Source: Tolypothrix sp. PCC 7910 (GTDB lineage Bacteria; Cyanobacteriota; Cyanobacteriia; Cyanobacteriales; Nostocaceae). Taken from it: a stretch of 64,000 nt of DNA. Of this stretch, positions 28,069-38,525 are shown in pieces. Positions within the stretch are counted from its first letter, which is position 1; the number at the start of each line of letters is the position of its first letter. The stretch lies in the NCBI RefSeq assembly GCF_011769525.1, contig NZ_CP050440.1:1427501-1491500 (forward strand), given 5' to 3'. Made by a program: the position numbers and the translations under genes. Below the pieces are notes generated by a model. The model did not search any database. It was not told the DNA's origin and worked only from the letters and a program-made list of their open reading frames with translations.

Positions 28069-28488
28069 ATGCAGAATTCTTTTGTTCGCACTGTTACGGC
28101 AATCGCTTTGGGCGCGATTCCCGGTGCTTTAGGACGCTACTTTATCACTGAATTTACCAAAGCAACTATTGGTAAAGATTTTTCTTACTATGGAACGTTT
28201 TTTATTAATGTCACAGGCTGTTTTATTATTGCTCTGTTTTACACCTTAAATGAAGAAAAGCTTAAAAGCCTTTCACCTGAGATTCGTTTAATGATCGCCA
28301 CTGGTTTTTGCGGCGCTTATACTACTTTTTCTACTTACGGTTTAGAAACTTTTACCCAAATAGATAAAGGCAATACAACAGTAGCCTTAATCTATTGGTT
28401 GTTCAGCATGGTAGTTGGGATGCTTGCTGTACAATTAGGTGTAATTTTAGGTAGGCTTAATTCTCAATCCAATTCTGAACCAAATTGA
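28069..28488 (+). CDS. crcB: fluoride channel subunit CrcB/Fluc (second copy)
   Basis: A protein of 139 residues from ATG at 28,069; a longer open frame from 27,994 overlaps the first copy and has no family sequence. It has the same signatures, GAIPGALGRYFITE, YGTFFINVTGC and GFCGAYTTFSTYG. The two copies are clearly homologous but not identical, as expected of heterodimer partners. Its start lies about 65 bases after the first gene's stop, so they are probably one transcript. No fluoride riboswitch was recognised upstream of the pair. Confidence 0.93.
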   Translation: MQNSFVRTVTAIALGAIPGALGRYFITEFTKATIGKDFSYYGTFFINVTGCFIIALFYTLNEEKLKSLSPEIRLMIATGFCGAYTTFSTYGLETFTQIDKGNTTVALIYWLFSMVVGMLAVQLGVILGRLNSQSNSEPN

Positions 28489-28584
28489 CTTAATATCTAG
28501 CAACATAAACACAATGGAATGAGGCAGAAAACCTGCCTCATTCAGTATAGCTATTTGTTAAGTAGTTTAATTGCAAGGAATCTG

Positions 28585-29532
28585 ATGATGGAGATATCAA
28601 AAGCTGATCACAAAAAATCATGGCTTGAAAAAACTTTTAAACTTCAGGGTTCTGTAATTCCAGGAGTTTTATGGCGTTCTCTTTGCTGTGGTGCATTTGG
28701 CGTTTTAATTTCTTTTCTTTACTTCCAAGAATTTCCAGTTTCTCAACCCATATTAGGTAGTGTAATTCCCAGTATTGTTTTAGCTTTATTGCTAGTTTTT
28801 CGTACTAATACTGCTTATGAGCGATTTTGGGAAGGGAGAAAACTCTGGGGTAGTACAGTTAACACTATTCGCAATCTAGCTTTGCAAATTTGGGTTTCTG
28901 TTAACGAAGTTGAACCTGAAGATAGACAACGCAAAATTGCCGCATTACATTTATTACTAGCTTTTGCAATCTCCAAAAAGCTATTACTTCGATATGAACC
29001 AGCTAGTGAGGAGTTAAAGTCATGGGTCTCGCCCTCTCAATATAGCATTTTGCAAAATAGCAAAAATATGCCCTTAGAAGTTACGCGTTGGTTAGGAAAT
29101 TACTTGCAGCAAGAATACCAACGAGGACTTATAACTGTAAATCAATTAACTAGTATTCAGGGTTTGATAAATCACTTAATAGATAATCTAGGCGGTTGTG
29201 AGCGTATTTTAAAAACACCAATTCCTGCAGCTTACGTTATTCACTTGAACCAACTGGTACTAATATACTGTTTAATACTACCTTTTCAATTTGTCAAAGA
29301 TTTAGGCTGGTCAACTGGTATATTTGTGGCACTTGTCAGTTTTGCTTTATTTGGAATTGAGGAAATTGGAGTAGAGATTGAAAATCCTTTTGGTTACGAC
29401 CATAATGATTTACCTTTAGATGTCATATGTCAAAATATTCAGAACGATATTGAAGAATTCATTACTTCTGAACCAAGCCAAGAAAGCATGATAAAACAAC
29501 TTAATTCTTCTTATGTAACTCAGGATATGTAG
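28585..29532 (+). CDS. bestrophin-like channel protein (UPF0187), copy 1
   Basis: A membrane protein of 315 residues. The start is the ATG at 28,585, with AAGGAA 4 bases upstream. It contains the family segment SIVLALLLVFRTNTAYERFWEGRKLWG, and GIEEIGVEIENPFGYDHNDLPLD near the C-terminus. These are bestrophin fold landmarks. In bacteria and plants such proteins are anion or cation channels in the plasma or thylakoid membrane. Copy 2 follows after 111 bases. Together with the CrcB pair they form a set of ion channels. Confidence 0.88.
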   Translation: MMEISKADHKKSWLEKTFKLQGSVIPGVLWRSLCCGAFGVLISFLYFQEFPVSQPILGSVIPSIVLALLLVFRTNTAYERFWEGRKLWGSTVNTIRNLALQIWVSVNEVEPEDRQRKIAALHLLLAFAISKKLLLRYEPASEELKSWVSPSQYSILQNSKNMPLEVTRWLGNYLQQEYQRGLITVNQLTSIQGLINHLIDNLGGCERILKTPIPAAYVIHLNQLVLIYCLILPFQFVKDLGWSTGIFVALVSFALFGIEEIGVEIENPFGYDHNDLPLDVICQNIQNDIEEFITSEPSQESMIKQLNSSYVTQDM

Positions 29533-29643
29533 TAGCAGAAATATAATAAATATACATAATCTTGTTGTAATTTATTTTGTTGGGTAAACAAGATAAATTA
29601 TATAATTTTTAAAATATAAACAGGCAACTTAGACGAGATTAAA

Positions 29644-30561
29644 ATGGTAAAATTCTCACGAAAATCCACTTGGTTAGATTTAGCAATAGACTTAAGAAGT
29701 TCTGTTATCCGTGCTATCTGGCGACGAGTAATTGCTACTATGATATTTGCTTTAGTAATTGCGATCGCCTATCATCAGGGATTGCCTGTCAACCAACCCA
29801 CTCTAGCAAGTTTAATTCCTGGGGTTGTCCTTGGATTATTACTGGTTTTCAGGACTAATACAGCTTATGAAAGATTTTGGGAAGGTTGTAAAATTTGGTA
29901 TAACTTGCTCAGTTCTAGCCGGGTATTATGCCGAAATATTTCGGTTATTGTTCCAGTAAATAATTATGAAGATTTGAAAATAAAACTATCTAACATTAGG
30001 TTAGTTGGGCTGTTAATAATTGCTATTAAATTAGAATTGAGAAATCAAAACATTGATGATGCTACCGTTAAACAAATAATTAAGCAAGAGATAATTACTC
30101 AAGAACAGTATTGGCAATTAAAGCACGCTAATAATATCTCAGTAAAAATTATTAATTGGATTGCTGAATATTTTGCACAACTTTATAGCGAAAATGTCAA
30201 TAAATCCAATATAATTTGTAACAGATCATTTATCGAATTAAATCGCTCTTTAGACCAACTAACAATGCTAATTGGTGATTGTAAACGAATTTTAGATACA
30301 CCGCTACCCAGACCTTATTCAATTCATTTAAAACATTTACTATTATTATATTGTTTTGCTTTACCTTTTCAATTTGTACAACAACTAGATTGGTTTACTA
30401 TCCCGACTGTAGGAATTATTAGCTTTGCACTATTAGGAATAGAAGATATTGGGGTAGAAATTGAAAATCCTTTTGGTTACGATCGCAATGACTTACCTTT
30501 AGATAGGTTTTGCCAAGAGCTACAAGCTGAAATTGAGGCAGAATGGATTAATTGTGAATAA
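29644..30561 (+). CDS. bestrophin-like channel protein (UPF0187), copy 2
   Basis: A protein of 305 residues with the same landmarks: GVVLGLLLVFRTNTAYERFWEGCKIW, and GIEDIGVEIENPFGYDRNDLPLDRF near the C-terminus. It is paralogous to the preceding gene. The middle third is diverged, the usual picture for an old tandem duplication. Bestrophins work as homopentamers; whether the two copies mix is unknown. Confidence 0.88.
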   Translation: MVKFSRKSTWLDLAIDLRSSVIRAIWRRVIATMIFALVIAIAYHQGLPVNQPTLASLIPGVVLGLLLVFRTNTAYERFWEGCKIWYNLLSSSRVLCRNISVIVPVNNYEDLKIKLSNIRLVGLLIIAIKLELRNQNIDDATVKQIIKQEIITQEQYWQLKHANNISVKIINWIAEYFAQLYSENVNKSNIICNRSFIELNRSLDQLTMLIGDCKRILDTPLPRPYSIHLKHLLLLYCFALPFQFVQQLDWFTIPTVGIISFALLGIEDIGVEIENPFGYDRNDLPLDRFCQELQAEIEAEWINCE

Positions 30562-30691
30562 AATAAATTTGAATTTTATTCATGAAGAAACTATCAATGT
30601 TTGTATTGATAGTTTCGCTAAATATCAGTTTTACAGTCTCATAATCATGAAAATCGCTGCTCCAATACTTATAAATTAGGGAAAACCCCAA

Positions 30692-31009
30692 ATGAATTTA
30701 GACAAATTTGTTTTAGCACAATATATGGCTTTTCTAATATCTATTCCTCCAGAAAGTAATCTTGCAAAACTACTAGCTTTTTGTCTCAGTACAAAAATCA
30801 GGGAAAATACTCCAGGCACAAAAATACTGGATTTAACTTATGAGTTAATGGAAAATCCATCTAAGTTGCCTTATTGGACTCAAGACATTATGGGACAGGA
30901 TTTGGATTACACAACTGAGGAATGGAAAGCTTTGGGAGAAATGGGTATTACAGATGCTAATGAGTTTATGTCTACTCTTTGGCAAGAATTACAAAATTTG
31001 CGCTTGTAA
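30692..31009 (+). CDS. hypothetical protein
   Basis: A protein of 105 residues, largely helical, rich in Leu and Glu (KFVLAQYMAFLISIPPESNLAKLLAFCLSTKI then EEWKALGEMGITDANEFMSTLWQELQNL). There is no membrane helix or known motif. ATG at 30,692 lies 9 bases after ggaaaa. It sits between the bestrophin pair and the tandem-globin gene, reading the same way. No function is assigned. Confidence 0.5.
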   Translation: MNLDKFVLAQYMAFLISIPPESNLAKLLAFCLSTKIRENTPGTKILDLTYELMENPSKLPYWTQDIMGQDLDYTTEEWKALGEMGITDANEFMSTLWQELQNLRL

Positions 31010-31155
31010 TTACATTGTTTTAAATCACAATTAGGAGATTTGAAATTTGACAACTTCTAGATTACGGTTCATATCTATAAATTTTGCAAATTCCTATCTG
31101 AAAAAATCAAAAGAGTATTTTTTGCATAAGCAGATTTTGAATTTATAGAAAAAAT

Positions 31156-33126
31156 ATGTCCTTAAATGTTGAGGTTTTAGAGGAAAGTTTTAATAAAGTT
31201 AAACCACGCGCTAATGAGTTTACAGCCAGCTTTTATGAAAATCTTTTTCAAGCTTACCCAGAGGTAAAGCCATTATTTGCCAATACTGATATGGTAACTC
31301 AGCAAAAAAAGCTGTTAAATTCTTTGGTTTTGGTGGTAGAAAATTTACGCAACCCAGAAGCTTTAAGTCCAGTTCTCAATGCTCTAGGAGCTAGACACGT
31401 TGGTTATGGTGCTATTGCCAAATATTATGGGCCAGTCGGGGAAGCATTGCTGATAACTTTTGAGCAGTATCTTCAAGAAGACTGGAATCTTGAAGTTAAA
31501 AAAGCTTGGTTAGATGCTTTTACAGCTATTACTGCATTGATGTTAAAAGGTGCAGGTGTAGATAATGTACCAACAATAGATAAATCCGAAAAATCACAAC
31601 AACAAGCAGCAGCTACAAAACCAATTGAACAAAAATTAGACCGAAATCCCAAAATAGAACCATCAAAACCAATAGTAACAGAAATACCAGAATCAGAATC
31701 TTCAGAATTACCTGTAGAAATATTAGTCAGCATTTTTGAAAAAATTAAACCTTGTGGTGATGAATTTGCAGCCAGCTTCTATGAAAATTTTTTTCAAGCT
31801 TGCCCAGAAATCAAACCACTGTTTAATAAAACAGACATGGAAACCCAAGGTAAAAAACTGTTAAATTCTTTGGTTTTGGTAGTAGAAAATTTCCGCGATC
31901 CACAAGCTTTAGCTCCAGTTCTCAATGCTCTAGGTGTGAGACATATCGCCTATGGAGCTACTGCCAAATATTATAAACCTGTGGGTGAAGCACTTTTGGT
32001 AACGTTTGAGCAATATCTTCAAGAAGATTGGACTCCTGAAGCTAAAAGAGCTTGGTTAAATGCTTATAGAGCCATTACTGCATTGATGTTAAAAGGTGTA
32101 GGACAACAATCTTCACCGCAAGTTGTTGAGAAACCAGCTACTTTAGCAAAACCTATGCCAAATGAACAACCTGTAACTTTAGCAAAGTCTACAATATTAA
32201 CAACTGAAACTTCAAAAGAATTTCAATTATTGTCGTCTACCACAGCATCAGAAAAAAAAGCTCTGGTATCAATTAAATTCGACGGTGAAGTATTACAAGA
32301 AATTCTTAATAATTTCACTAATAATTATCAGCAAATTCAGAGCAAGATATCAGAACAGCAATTAAGCCAAGTCTTCAAACAAATTCCCAGACAATTTATT
32401 GATACTTTTTGGTCAGCACCAACATGGTTAGTGGTTTTAAGCTCAACAGTTATTTTTACAATATTTGTTGTCATTGCTGATGATAATTCTGTCTTAGCAG
32501 ATGCTTTAGGTTCTGCTGATAGTATTAGCCTAGTAATTGCCCTAGTTCTATTTATTAAAGAAGCTCCAGACCGCAGAAAACAATTTCATTATCAAGCTTG
32601 GAGTACAATTGATGCAGCACACAATGTTAAAGTTAGCTATGCCAGAATATTGGCATTACAAGATTTAAATGAAGATGGTGTTTCCCTCAGAGGTTTGGAT
32701 GCTCCTGGTGCTGAGTTAGTAGATATTAATCTCCCTCGTGCAAATTTGAGTCAAGCTAATTTAAGTGAAAGTGATATCAGTAATGCCAATCTCAGCTATG
32801 CCAATTTAGATAATGCTAATCTCAGTCAAGTAAAACTTAGTGCTGCAAATTTGAGCCAGGCCAAATTGGGTTTTGCTAACTTGACTGGTGCTAATCTTAG
32901 TAGTGCTAACCTAAGTGGTGCTAATTTGATTTGTGCAGATTTGAGCCATGCTAATCTGAGTGGTGCTAATTTAAGGGACGCGAGTTTGAGTGGTGCTAAC
33001 TTGCAAGGAGCCTACCTGACTGGTGCTAATCTCAAAAATGCGAAAGTCAGCGATTATGAACTAAGTAGTGCTTTTCTCGAAGGTGCAATTATGCCGGATG
33101 GTTCAAAATATCACTCTCAAAATTAG
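31156..33126 (+). CDS. tandem globin - membrane - pentapeptide-repeat protein
   Basis: A fusion protein of 656 residues. Globin domain 1 covers about residues 1-138 (FYENLFQAYPEVKPLF; proximal His in LGARHVGYG). Globin domain 2 covers about 187-325, closely related (LGVRHIAYG). A linker, then two membrane helices (about 420-475), and a pentapeptide-repeat beta helix (about 510-640, with some two dozen A(N/D)LSX units) follow. The globins are of the flavohaemoglobin/Vitreoscilla type without a reductase. Likely ligands are O2 or NO. It lies convergent to the NO-synthase gene. The whole architecture is unusual and its role is unknown. Confidence 0.85.
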   Translation: MSLNVEVLEESFNKVKPRANEFTASFYENLFQAYPEVKPLFANTDMVTQQKKLLNSLVLVVENLRNPEALSPVLNALGARHVGYGAIAKYYGPVGEALLITFEQYLQEDWNLEVKKAWLDAFTAITALMLKGAGVDNVPTIDKSEKSQQQAAATKPIEQKLDRNPKIEPSKPIVTEIPESESSELPVEILVSIFEKIKPCGDEFAASFYENFFQACPEIKPLFNKTDMETQGKKLLNSLVLVVENFRDPQALAPVLNALGVRHIAYGATAKYYKPVGEALLVTFEQYLQEDWTPEAKRAWLNAYRAITALMLKGVGQQSSPQVVEKPATLAKPMPNEQPVTLAKSTILTTETSKEFQLLSSTTASEKKALVSIKFDGEVLQEILNNFTNNYQQIQSKISEQQLSQVFKQIPRQFIDTFWSAPTWLVVLSSTVIFTIFVVIADDNSVLADALGSADSISLVIALVLFIKEAPDRRKQFHYQAWSTIDAAHNVKVSYARILALQDLNEDGVSLRGLDAPGAELVDINLPRANLSQANLSESDISNANLSYANLDNANLSQVKLSAANLSQAKLGFANLTGANLSSANLSGANLICADLSHANLSGANLRDASLSGANLQGAYLTGANLKNAKVSDYELSSAFLEGAIMPDGSKYHSQN

Positions 33127-33505
33127 AGATTAGGAACATATTTTTTCCACAATTTACTATAAAGCCTGTCCGGTAAGTTTTTTGTGTACCCAATCAAAAA
33201 CTCAACCACGGGAGTTAAGTCTTCAGTCTCAAGCGCGTCAAATTGCGCTCCACTCATAGCGACAACAACAGCAGACACCTGGATGAAAAAAACTTATAAC
33301 CAGCTTGCAGGGATAAGCAACACATTCACAAGGTATCAGGTGCTCTGCCTTGCGCCACTCTCGCTATCGGATTGGTTAAAACCCATATAGGAGCATATTC
33401 TCATTGCTACGGGACTGAATTTATTCAGGTTGGATGCTTGGCTTAGTGGGATACCCTTTGCCAAAACTCGCTCGTCTTTCTTCAAACATCTGATACTGCG
33501 ATCGC
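33127..33505. other. intergenic region without a supported gene
   Basis: This is the gap between the convergent globin and NO-synthase genes. One open frame (33,184-33,390) has no ribosome site and low-complexity composition, so I reject it. There are short fragments such as ctacgggactgaatttattcagg that look like decayed mobile DNA. Nothing else can be supported. Confidence 0.4.
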
Positions 33506-33550
33506 CTCATATAAGCAGACCCGAAATTGATCAGGGTCTGCTTATATGAG
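33506..33550 (-). terminator. long hairpin right after the NO-synthase stop
   Basis: Perfect 17-bp arms (CTCATATAAGCAGACCC at 33,506-33,522 and its complement at 33,534-33,550) enclose an 11-base loop, 1 base beyond the stop codon. The T-run of a classic terminator is missing, so it may also serve as a message stabiliser. The duplicated gene tail at 22,718 lacks it. Confidence 0.7.
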
Positions 33551-33551
33551 A

Positions 33552-36500
33552 TTAAACAGTTAGAGTTTGCTCTTGCTCCATTACTGATTCCTCATTGGTT
33601 AATTGCTTAACTCTATTGAGCCATTTTTCAGCTTTTGAGTAGTTATCTTTTTGTACCTGCTGAATTGCTTGCTTAAAGTGCAACTGCACGCCCCAAACAT
33701 CTGTATGGAAACGCTTCTCTTGCTTCATGCGCTCAAAGAATTCTACCGCTTCAATGTGTGAGAGATTGCCAACGGATTTGGCGATCGCCATAAATACCTC
33801 AAACACATCATCCGCCATCTTGGCATCACCGCAAACGTAGTAATGACATTGGGGTTGGCACAGTAACTGCCATAAGGCTTGGGCGTTTTCCTGCATTAAG
33901 CCTTGCACATAGACTTTCTTTTCAGTTAGGCGCGAGAAAGCTACTTGCAAATCTTTTAGTACGCCTTGATTTTGCCAAGTTGTCAGTTGTTCGCCATAGA
34001 GAAAATCGCTCTGGTTGCGACAGCCAAAGTAAAGACAAGCTTCTCCTAGCTGTGTTCCCTGGTTCTGTAAAGCTTCACGGTACTGCAGGAAGGCAATTAA
34101 AGGTGATACCCCTGTACCAGGGCCTACCATCAACATTGGTGCTTGAGGATTGGTTGGGGGACGGAAGCCAGAGGTGCGAACACCTATCTTAACTTTTGAG
34201 CCAACTTCTAATCCCGCTAGATAATTGGAGCAAAGCCCTTGACGCACTTTCCCTGCATCAGTTTGAATTTGCAACACGCCAACGGTAATTTGAATTTGTT
34301 GGGGATACAGCAGTGGGCAGGAGGAAATTGAGTAAAGGCGTGGCTTTTGCTTGGGTAGTAGTTCCAGCAGGGCTTCTAGGGTAATCGGGGCTGAGGGGAA
34401 TTCATCAAACAAATCGGCAACACTCATGAAATTGTCAGTAATTGTTTTCTTGAGTGTGATGCTGTCAGGATGCTCCTCGCCTTGGTGGAGAATTTCTAGC
34501 CAAGTTTCCAAGCGTTGTTTGTCTTGGGGATTTTGGGCAGATGTGTACAAGTAAGTCAGTAAATCGTTAAAGGGTTCGCGCAAAGCTAAATCAAGTTCTG
34601 CCGACAACAACTGACCGACAGTGGTAGGCACTGCTACAGGCGGTCGGTCTTCGGTTACTGTCCCATCAGGAGCAGTATATTCAGCCGTGAAGTAGGTGTC
34701 AGGAGTAACAGCTAGGCGTTGACACAAACGATTCACCAGTTCTGGAGGATTGCAAGGATGTACGGCAACGTGGTCGCCTGTTTCGTACTGTAAATCTGTC
34801 CCAGAAATATCGAAAACGAGATAGCGTGTGGAACGGCTTCCAGGAATGACTTCTTGGAGCAGTTCATCATTGGCAACTAACGGCACTTCGATGTCTCTAT
34901 CGGCGCTTACAGCTACGGGGGTAAGGATTGCGGCTTCTGCTGCACTTAAGAATTTCACCGCTAGTTTCACAGTAGCGGCGGATGTGGTATCGCCTGCTGT
35001 CTCATCTGCACCTAATACACGAGAAATCAGTCCCAACCAATCTTTGAAAGTATCGGCTTGTCCTTTAATTTCATCGCCCTTGTGAAGTGGCACAATTGGA
35101 TTGGCACCAGCCTTGGCAAGTGCCTTATCAACTGCAATGCCAGCCGCACAGAACTGTTCATATACGGTGCTACCAATGCCTAAGACAGAATAATTCAAGC
35201 CACTAAGTGAATCTGTAGGCTGTTGCTTGAGGCGTTGGAGAAATTGCTTACCGTTACTTGGCATTTCACCGTTGCCAAAGGTCGATGTGACAACTAATAG
35301 CAGCTTTTCCGCAACTAGGGTATCAATATTATATTCATCCAGTGCCATAACTTTGGGACGGAAGCGTTGCAATTGCCTTGCGGCTTTGCGCGCAAATCCT
35401 TCTGCTGTTCCGGTTTCTGAGGCATAAAGGATGAGAATCCGGTCTTGCTGCTCTGGGCTTTCATCAGCAACGGCAATAAATTTTTCTAAATTAATGCCGT
35501 CTTCTACCGCCCAGCGATCCGCAGCATGATGATAGGCAGGTTCTAAATAGAAGTCGCGCATAGCATGATGCCATACCGGACAGGTACTACCACCAGAAGC
35601 GGGAACAACCCAGCCCCAATCACCTGGACATTCACGCCCGGCTTTCTTTTCGCGCAGGTCATGAATCATGAACTGACGCGAAGCTGTTTGGTGATCTACC
35701 ATTGTTACCTTCGCTTTTTGGAAGGAGTGAAGGATAGCAATGTTGAGTTCCAAAGCCACGCGATCGCGCCACAGGGTTTGCTCGGAACTGGTATCTAATT
35801 TTAGAACTTTGGCAATGTCCTCAATGGTGTTATAGCGGTACTCGTCTAAGAAATCTCGCATGATTTCTGTACCCATGTACCAGCCATTGAAAGGTATGCA
35901 ACCATAATTAATGCCGCCAATGTGGACGGAGAAGTTGCTGATGGCGGGAATTGCATACCAGCGCATACCAAGTGACTTGAACTCTGGAATTGTGGGATGC
36001 TCGATTTCTACTTCTAGTACTTCGTCTCTGTCCCAGTGATACATCTTCGGTTCTTGACCAGCTGCCTCAATCACCAGTGGCAGAATATCGTAAGCTGTCC
36101 GTGCTTCTGGGGGTTGCCAACCAAATTTAATGATGGCGTTAGTTAAGTCCAAGTTGGCTGGATCGCCGAGAATGCTGCCATCGGGTTGCTGATATGCAGC
36201 ATACCGATACAGTTGGGAGTTCCAAATCCGATGTCCCCAGCGTTCTTTAGGCAGCTTGGGACGAAAGACTGTCATGGTAATTTGCAAGTTACCGCCATTT
36301 GTGGCAAAGCGGACATGTTCTTGCAGTTCGCGGAACATTTCATCGGGGTCGGTGACGTGACGGCGATCGCGTACTACCATATTGTTCCAAGCAATTCGCC
36401 CCACACATTTGGAAGCATTGCGCCAAGCTACTTGTGCCCCATAGGCTAATTCTTCGTAAGTGTGAGTGTAAGTGCCTGTGGCTTTGACTTCTTCTTTAAT

Positions 36501-38000
36501 TTCTTTCCATCGGCGCTGTTTATCTTCTTCTTCCCAAGCTTGTTCCGAGGCAATTAAATCCAAGAATTGTTTGGCTTTTTTCAACAATCTTTCTTCGTTC
36601 AGCTTGGGCAATTTAATCACGTTAATGACTCGCTCGATCAACGTTACCCATCCCTGGCGCACTTGAGGTGTAAAGTCTGGAATATGCCGTTCCATTAAGG
36701 CAATCATACAGTCTGTAATTGCCGGATAGGCACAGGTTGGTACATCGGCACTACCATGTACCTGCCCCAAAAAGCGTAGTTCTCGCAACATCTCATCGCT
36801 ACTGCCACTTTTGAGGCAGTTAACCAAAAATTCTAATGCTTGGAACAAGTGTAGCGAAAGATAATCCATGTCAGCCCGGCCAAAAATAGGCAGGACAAAG
36901 GGATATTTTGCAAACAACATTTGATAAAATTCGATTCCCATCTGCTGCTTGTTTTGGCTCAAGACTTGCCAAGAATCTGCCATTTTCAGCAACAGTTCCG
37001 GTGGTAAAGCTGCTTCATACTGACGAATAGCATCTACCATCGGCAGAATAATATTAGTATTGAAGAACTTGTAGAGTGCAGAATTTATACCTTTTGCTAA
37101 CTCCTCGCGATCATATTCTTCCAGATAGGGAATCGACGGCAACATCCACATCCATACCTGCCGTGCTTTTACCCAGTGATGGGGACGCATTCCGATATCT
37201 GCAAAAAACTTGCCGTAATCTTCAACAGTTTTGAAACCATGCGATCGCTCTGGTGGCACACCCATCAGTGGTTCTGCAATAATGTTCTGCGTTTCTGGTT
37301 GCAGTTGGTGAATACAGCAGTCAAACAATTCATAGAAGAAGTCTGCCATGCTGTCAATTGCTTCACCAAATATATATTCTAAGTCTGGTTCTTCTAGTAA
37401 CAAACGCTTGAAGAACTTTTCCATTTGCAGTTCTTTCCACGAGCGCAGTTTGTTCCATACGTCTTTAACCAGTACCTCCTCCTGTGGCGTTATAGAAGTG
37501 GGTTGTGGTAGTTCTACTTCAGCCTTACCATTGTGATGATCTTGACGACGCAGCCAACGAAGACTATTTTGTCTGTTAAATATAGTAACCGTACTGCTGT
37601 CGCCTTCATTTATACTTTGCGTTAGTCGTACTTTTAGCTGTAACTCTGGTGCCTGACTCCAGGTTGATATGGGAAACTCTAGATCTGCGTTAGCATCTCC
37701 TGGGAAATATTCTTCTGTGCTAAAAGTAACTGTTCCAGCATCTTGCCAAGGATTGCTAATATCTCCTTGGCGGTAGCAGAGTGTAATAGAAATCCTACAG
37801 TCACCTTTATTTTTCAACTCCACTAACCAACTTGGTTGCATCCGCGCAAACAGATCCTTCTGCAACAATGTCTCACCATCGTTGGATAATAGATGCACAC
37901 GGCATTTATATTTGTAAGTATGGGAGGCAGGAAAACCTGTGGCAGAAACTTCAGTTAAATGTATAATTCGTTGATGATTAGGAGACTGGTTATCCCGCAT
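33552..38000 (-). CDS. nos: nitric oxide synthase with globin domains and fused reductase
   Basis: This codes for 1482 residues. The N-terminal domain (about 1-165) is unassigned. Two globin-like regions follow (about 168-325 and 335-465, the second clearly flavohaemoglobin-like). The NOS oxygenase is at about 470-835, with haem ligand Cys532 in KCVGRIAW and the substrate Glu in GWYMGTEI. The reductase has FMN ([10 protein letters not shown], about 854; [11 protein letters not shown]), FAD (RLYSISS) and NADPH (VGPGTGVSP, about 1290; [13 protein letters not shown]) sites. The oxygenase-FMN linker is very short and shows no calmodulin-binding segment. It resembles the globin-containing NOS of Synechococcus PCC 7335. 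It should oxidise arginine to NO and citrulline; the globin part may convert NO to nitrate. Confidence 0.95.
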   Translation of the reverse strand: MRDNQSPNHQRIIHLTEVSATGFPASHTYKYKCRVHLLSNDGETLLQKDLFARMQPSWLVELKNKGDCRISITLCYRQGDISNPWQDAGTVTFSTEEYFPGDANADLEFPISTWSQAPELQLKVRLTQSINEGDSSTVTIFNRQNSLRWLRRQDHHNGKAEVELPQPTSITPQEEVLVKDVWNKLRSWKELQMEKFFKRLLLEEPDLEYIFGEAIDSMADFFYELFDCCIHQLQPETQNIIAEPLMGVPPERSHGFKTVEDYGKFFADIGMRPHHWVKARQVWMWMLPSIPYLEEYDREELAKGINSALYKFFNTNIILPMVDAIRQYEAALPPELLLKMADSWQVLSQNKQQMGIEFYQMLFAKYPFVLPIFGRADMDYLSLHLFQALEFLVNCLKSGSSDEMLRELRFLGQVHGSADVPTCAYPAITDCMIALMERHIPDFTPQVRQGWVTLIERVINVIKLPKLNEERLLKKAKQFLDLIASEQAWEEEDKQRRWKEIKEEVKATGTYTHTYEELAYGAQVAWRNASKCVGRIAWNNMVVRDRRHVTDPDEMFRELQEHVRFATNGGNLQITMTVFRPKLPKERWGHRIWNSQLYRYAAYQQPDGSILGDPANLDLTNAIIKFGWQPPEARTAYDILPLVIEAAGQEPKMYHWDRDEVLEVEIEHPTIPEFKSLGMRWYAIPAISNFSVHIGGINYGCIPFNGWYMGTEIMRDFLDEYRYNTIEDIAKVLKLDTSSEQTLWRDRVALELNIAILHSFQKAKVTMVDHQTASRQFMIHDLREKKAGRECPGDWGWVVPASGGSTCPVWHHAMRDFYLEPAYHHAADRWAVEDGINLEKFIAVADESPEQQDRILILYASETGTAEGFARKAARQLQRFRPKVMALDEYNIDTLVAEKLLLVVTSTFGNGEMPSNGKQFLQRLKQQPTDSLSGLNYSVLGIGSTVYEQFCAAGIAVDKALAKAGANPIVPLHKGDEIKGQADTFKDWLGLISRVLGADETAGDTTSAATVKLAVKFLSAAEAAILTPVAVSADRDIEVPLVANDELLQEVIPGSRSTRYLVFDISGTDLQYETGDHVAVHPCNPPELVNRLCQRLAVTPDTYFTAEYTAPDGTVTEDRPPVAVPTTVGQLLSAELDLALREPFNDLLTYLYTSAQNPQDKQRLETWLEILHQGEEHPDSITLKKTITDNFMSVADLFDEFPSAPITLEALLELLPKQKPRLYSISSCPLLYPQQIQITVGVLQIQTDAGKVRQGLCSNYLAGLEVGSKVKIGVRTSGFRPPTNPQAPMLMVGPGTGVSPLIAFLQYREALQNQGTQLGEACLYFGCRNQSDFLYGEQLTTWQNQGVLKDLQVAFSRLTEKKVYVQGLMQENAQALWQLLCQPQCHYYVCGDAKMADDVFEVFMAIAKSVGNLSHIEAVEFFERMKQEKRFHTDVWGVQLHFKQAIQQVQKDNYSKAEKWLNRVKQLTNEESVMEQEQTLTV

Positions 38001-38477
38001 ATTATAGAGATTGAAGAAGCAATAATTGAACTATAGAACTATAGCAATTCTAAATGGAAGTTCTTCCTGTTAAAATTTGTGAGATGCTAATACCAAGTCT
38101 CTAAAATAAAGATATACATGGGTAGCAGGGAGCAGGGAGCAGAGAGGAGGCAGCAAAGGCTAAAGAGAAACAGAATTTTCCGATTTTTGTATAGATGTGA
38201 GAATTAACACTAATTTGGTAAGGACAATCAAAATTAATTCTTTCCCAATGAAAGTTACATTAGCTACAATCTGTAATTTTTTTAACTCGCGCTACATTTC
38301 ATTTCGTACCCTTCTCCTGGCGGAGACGCTACACGAACGGGAACGCCTACCGTAGGATGCCCGAAGGGCTGTAGGGCGAACGCAATGACATAAATAATTT
38401 TGCGTAAGCACTTATCACGTTGAAGCGTAGCTTAATCCTTAGTGATTGAGTTATACAACAGTATAGCTTTAGCACCT
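38001..38477. other. intergenic repeats between nos and xisF
   Basis: The region holds agcaggg-type heptamer repeats (38,125-38,160) and a GC-rich dispersed hairpin block (38,310-38,385, with cgctacacgaacgggaacgc and its mirror). It contains both divergent promoter regions. No gene is seen. Confidence 0.5.
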
Positions 38478-38498
38478 AGAAGTATCCACTATCAAATA
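38478..38498 (+). other. second copy of the 21-bp element-end motif, xisF leader
   Basis: Identical over 21 bases to 22,417-22,437, it contains AGAAGTATCCACTATCAAA. It lies 27 bases ahead of the xisF start codon. Besides being a possible recombination site, it may be part of the xisF promoter or an autoregulatory site. Confidence 0.7.
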
Positions 38499-38525
38499 TA
38501 ATAAAGGTTGTGTCTATGCGCTTTT

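Larger units (their letters stand above)
22417..38498. mobile_element. nested 16-kb segment between 21-bp direct repeats
   Basis: The 21 bases at 22,417-22,437 recur without change at 38,478-38,498, in the same orientation. The first copy is the inner end motif of the fdxN element; the second is the leader of xisF. Between them lie the NO-synthase, globin, fluoride-channel and bestrophin genes. The simplest reading is that the segment entered, or was rearranged, next to the element end and pushed xisF 16 kb inward. It is not shown to move by itself. Confidence 0.6.

Noticed and set aside
33184-33390. Plus-strand frame after the globin gene
   Set aside because: It has no ribosome site, no protein-like pattern, and lies in a patch of decayed mobile DNA.
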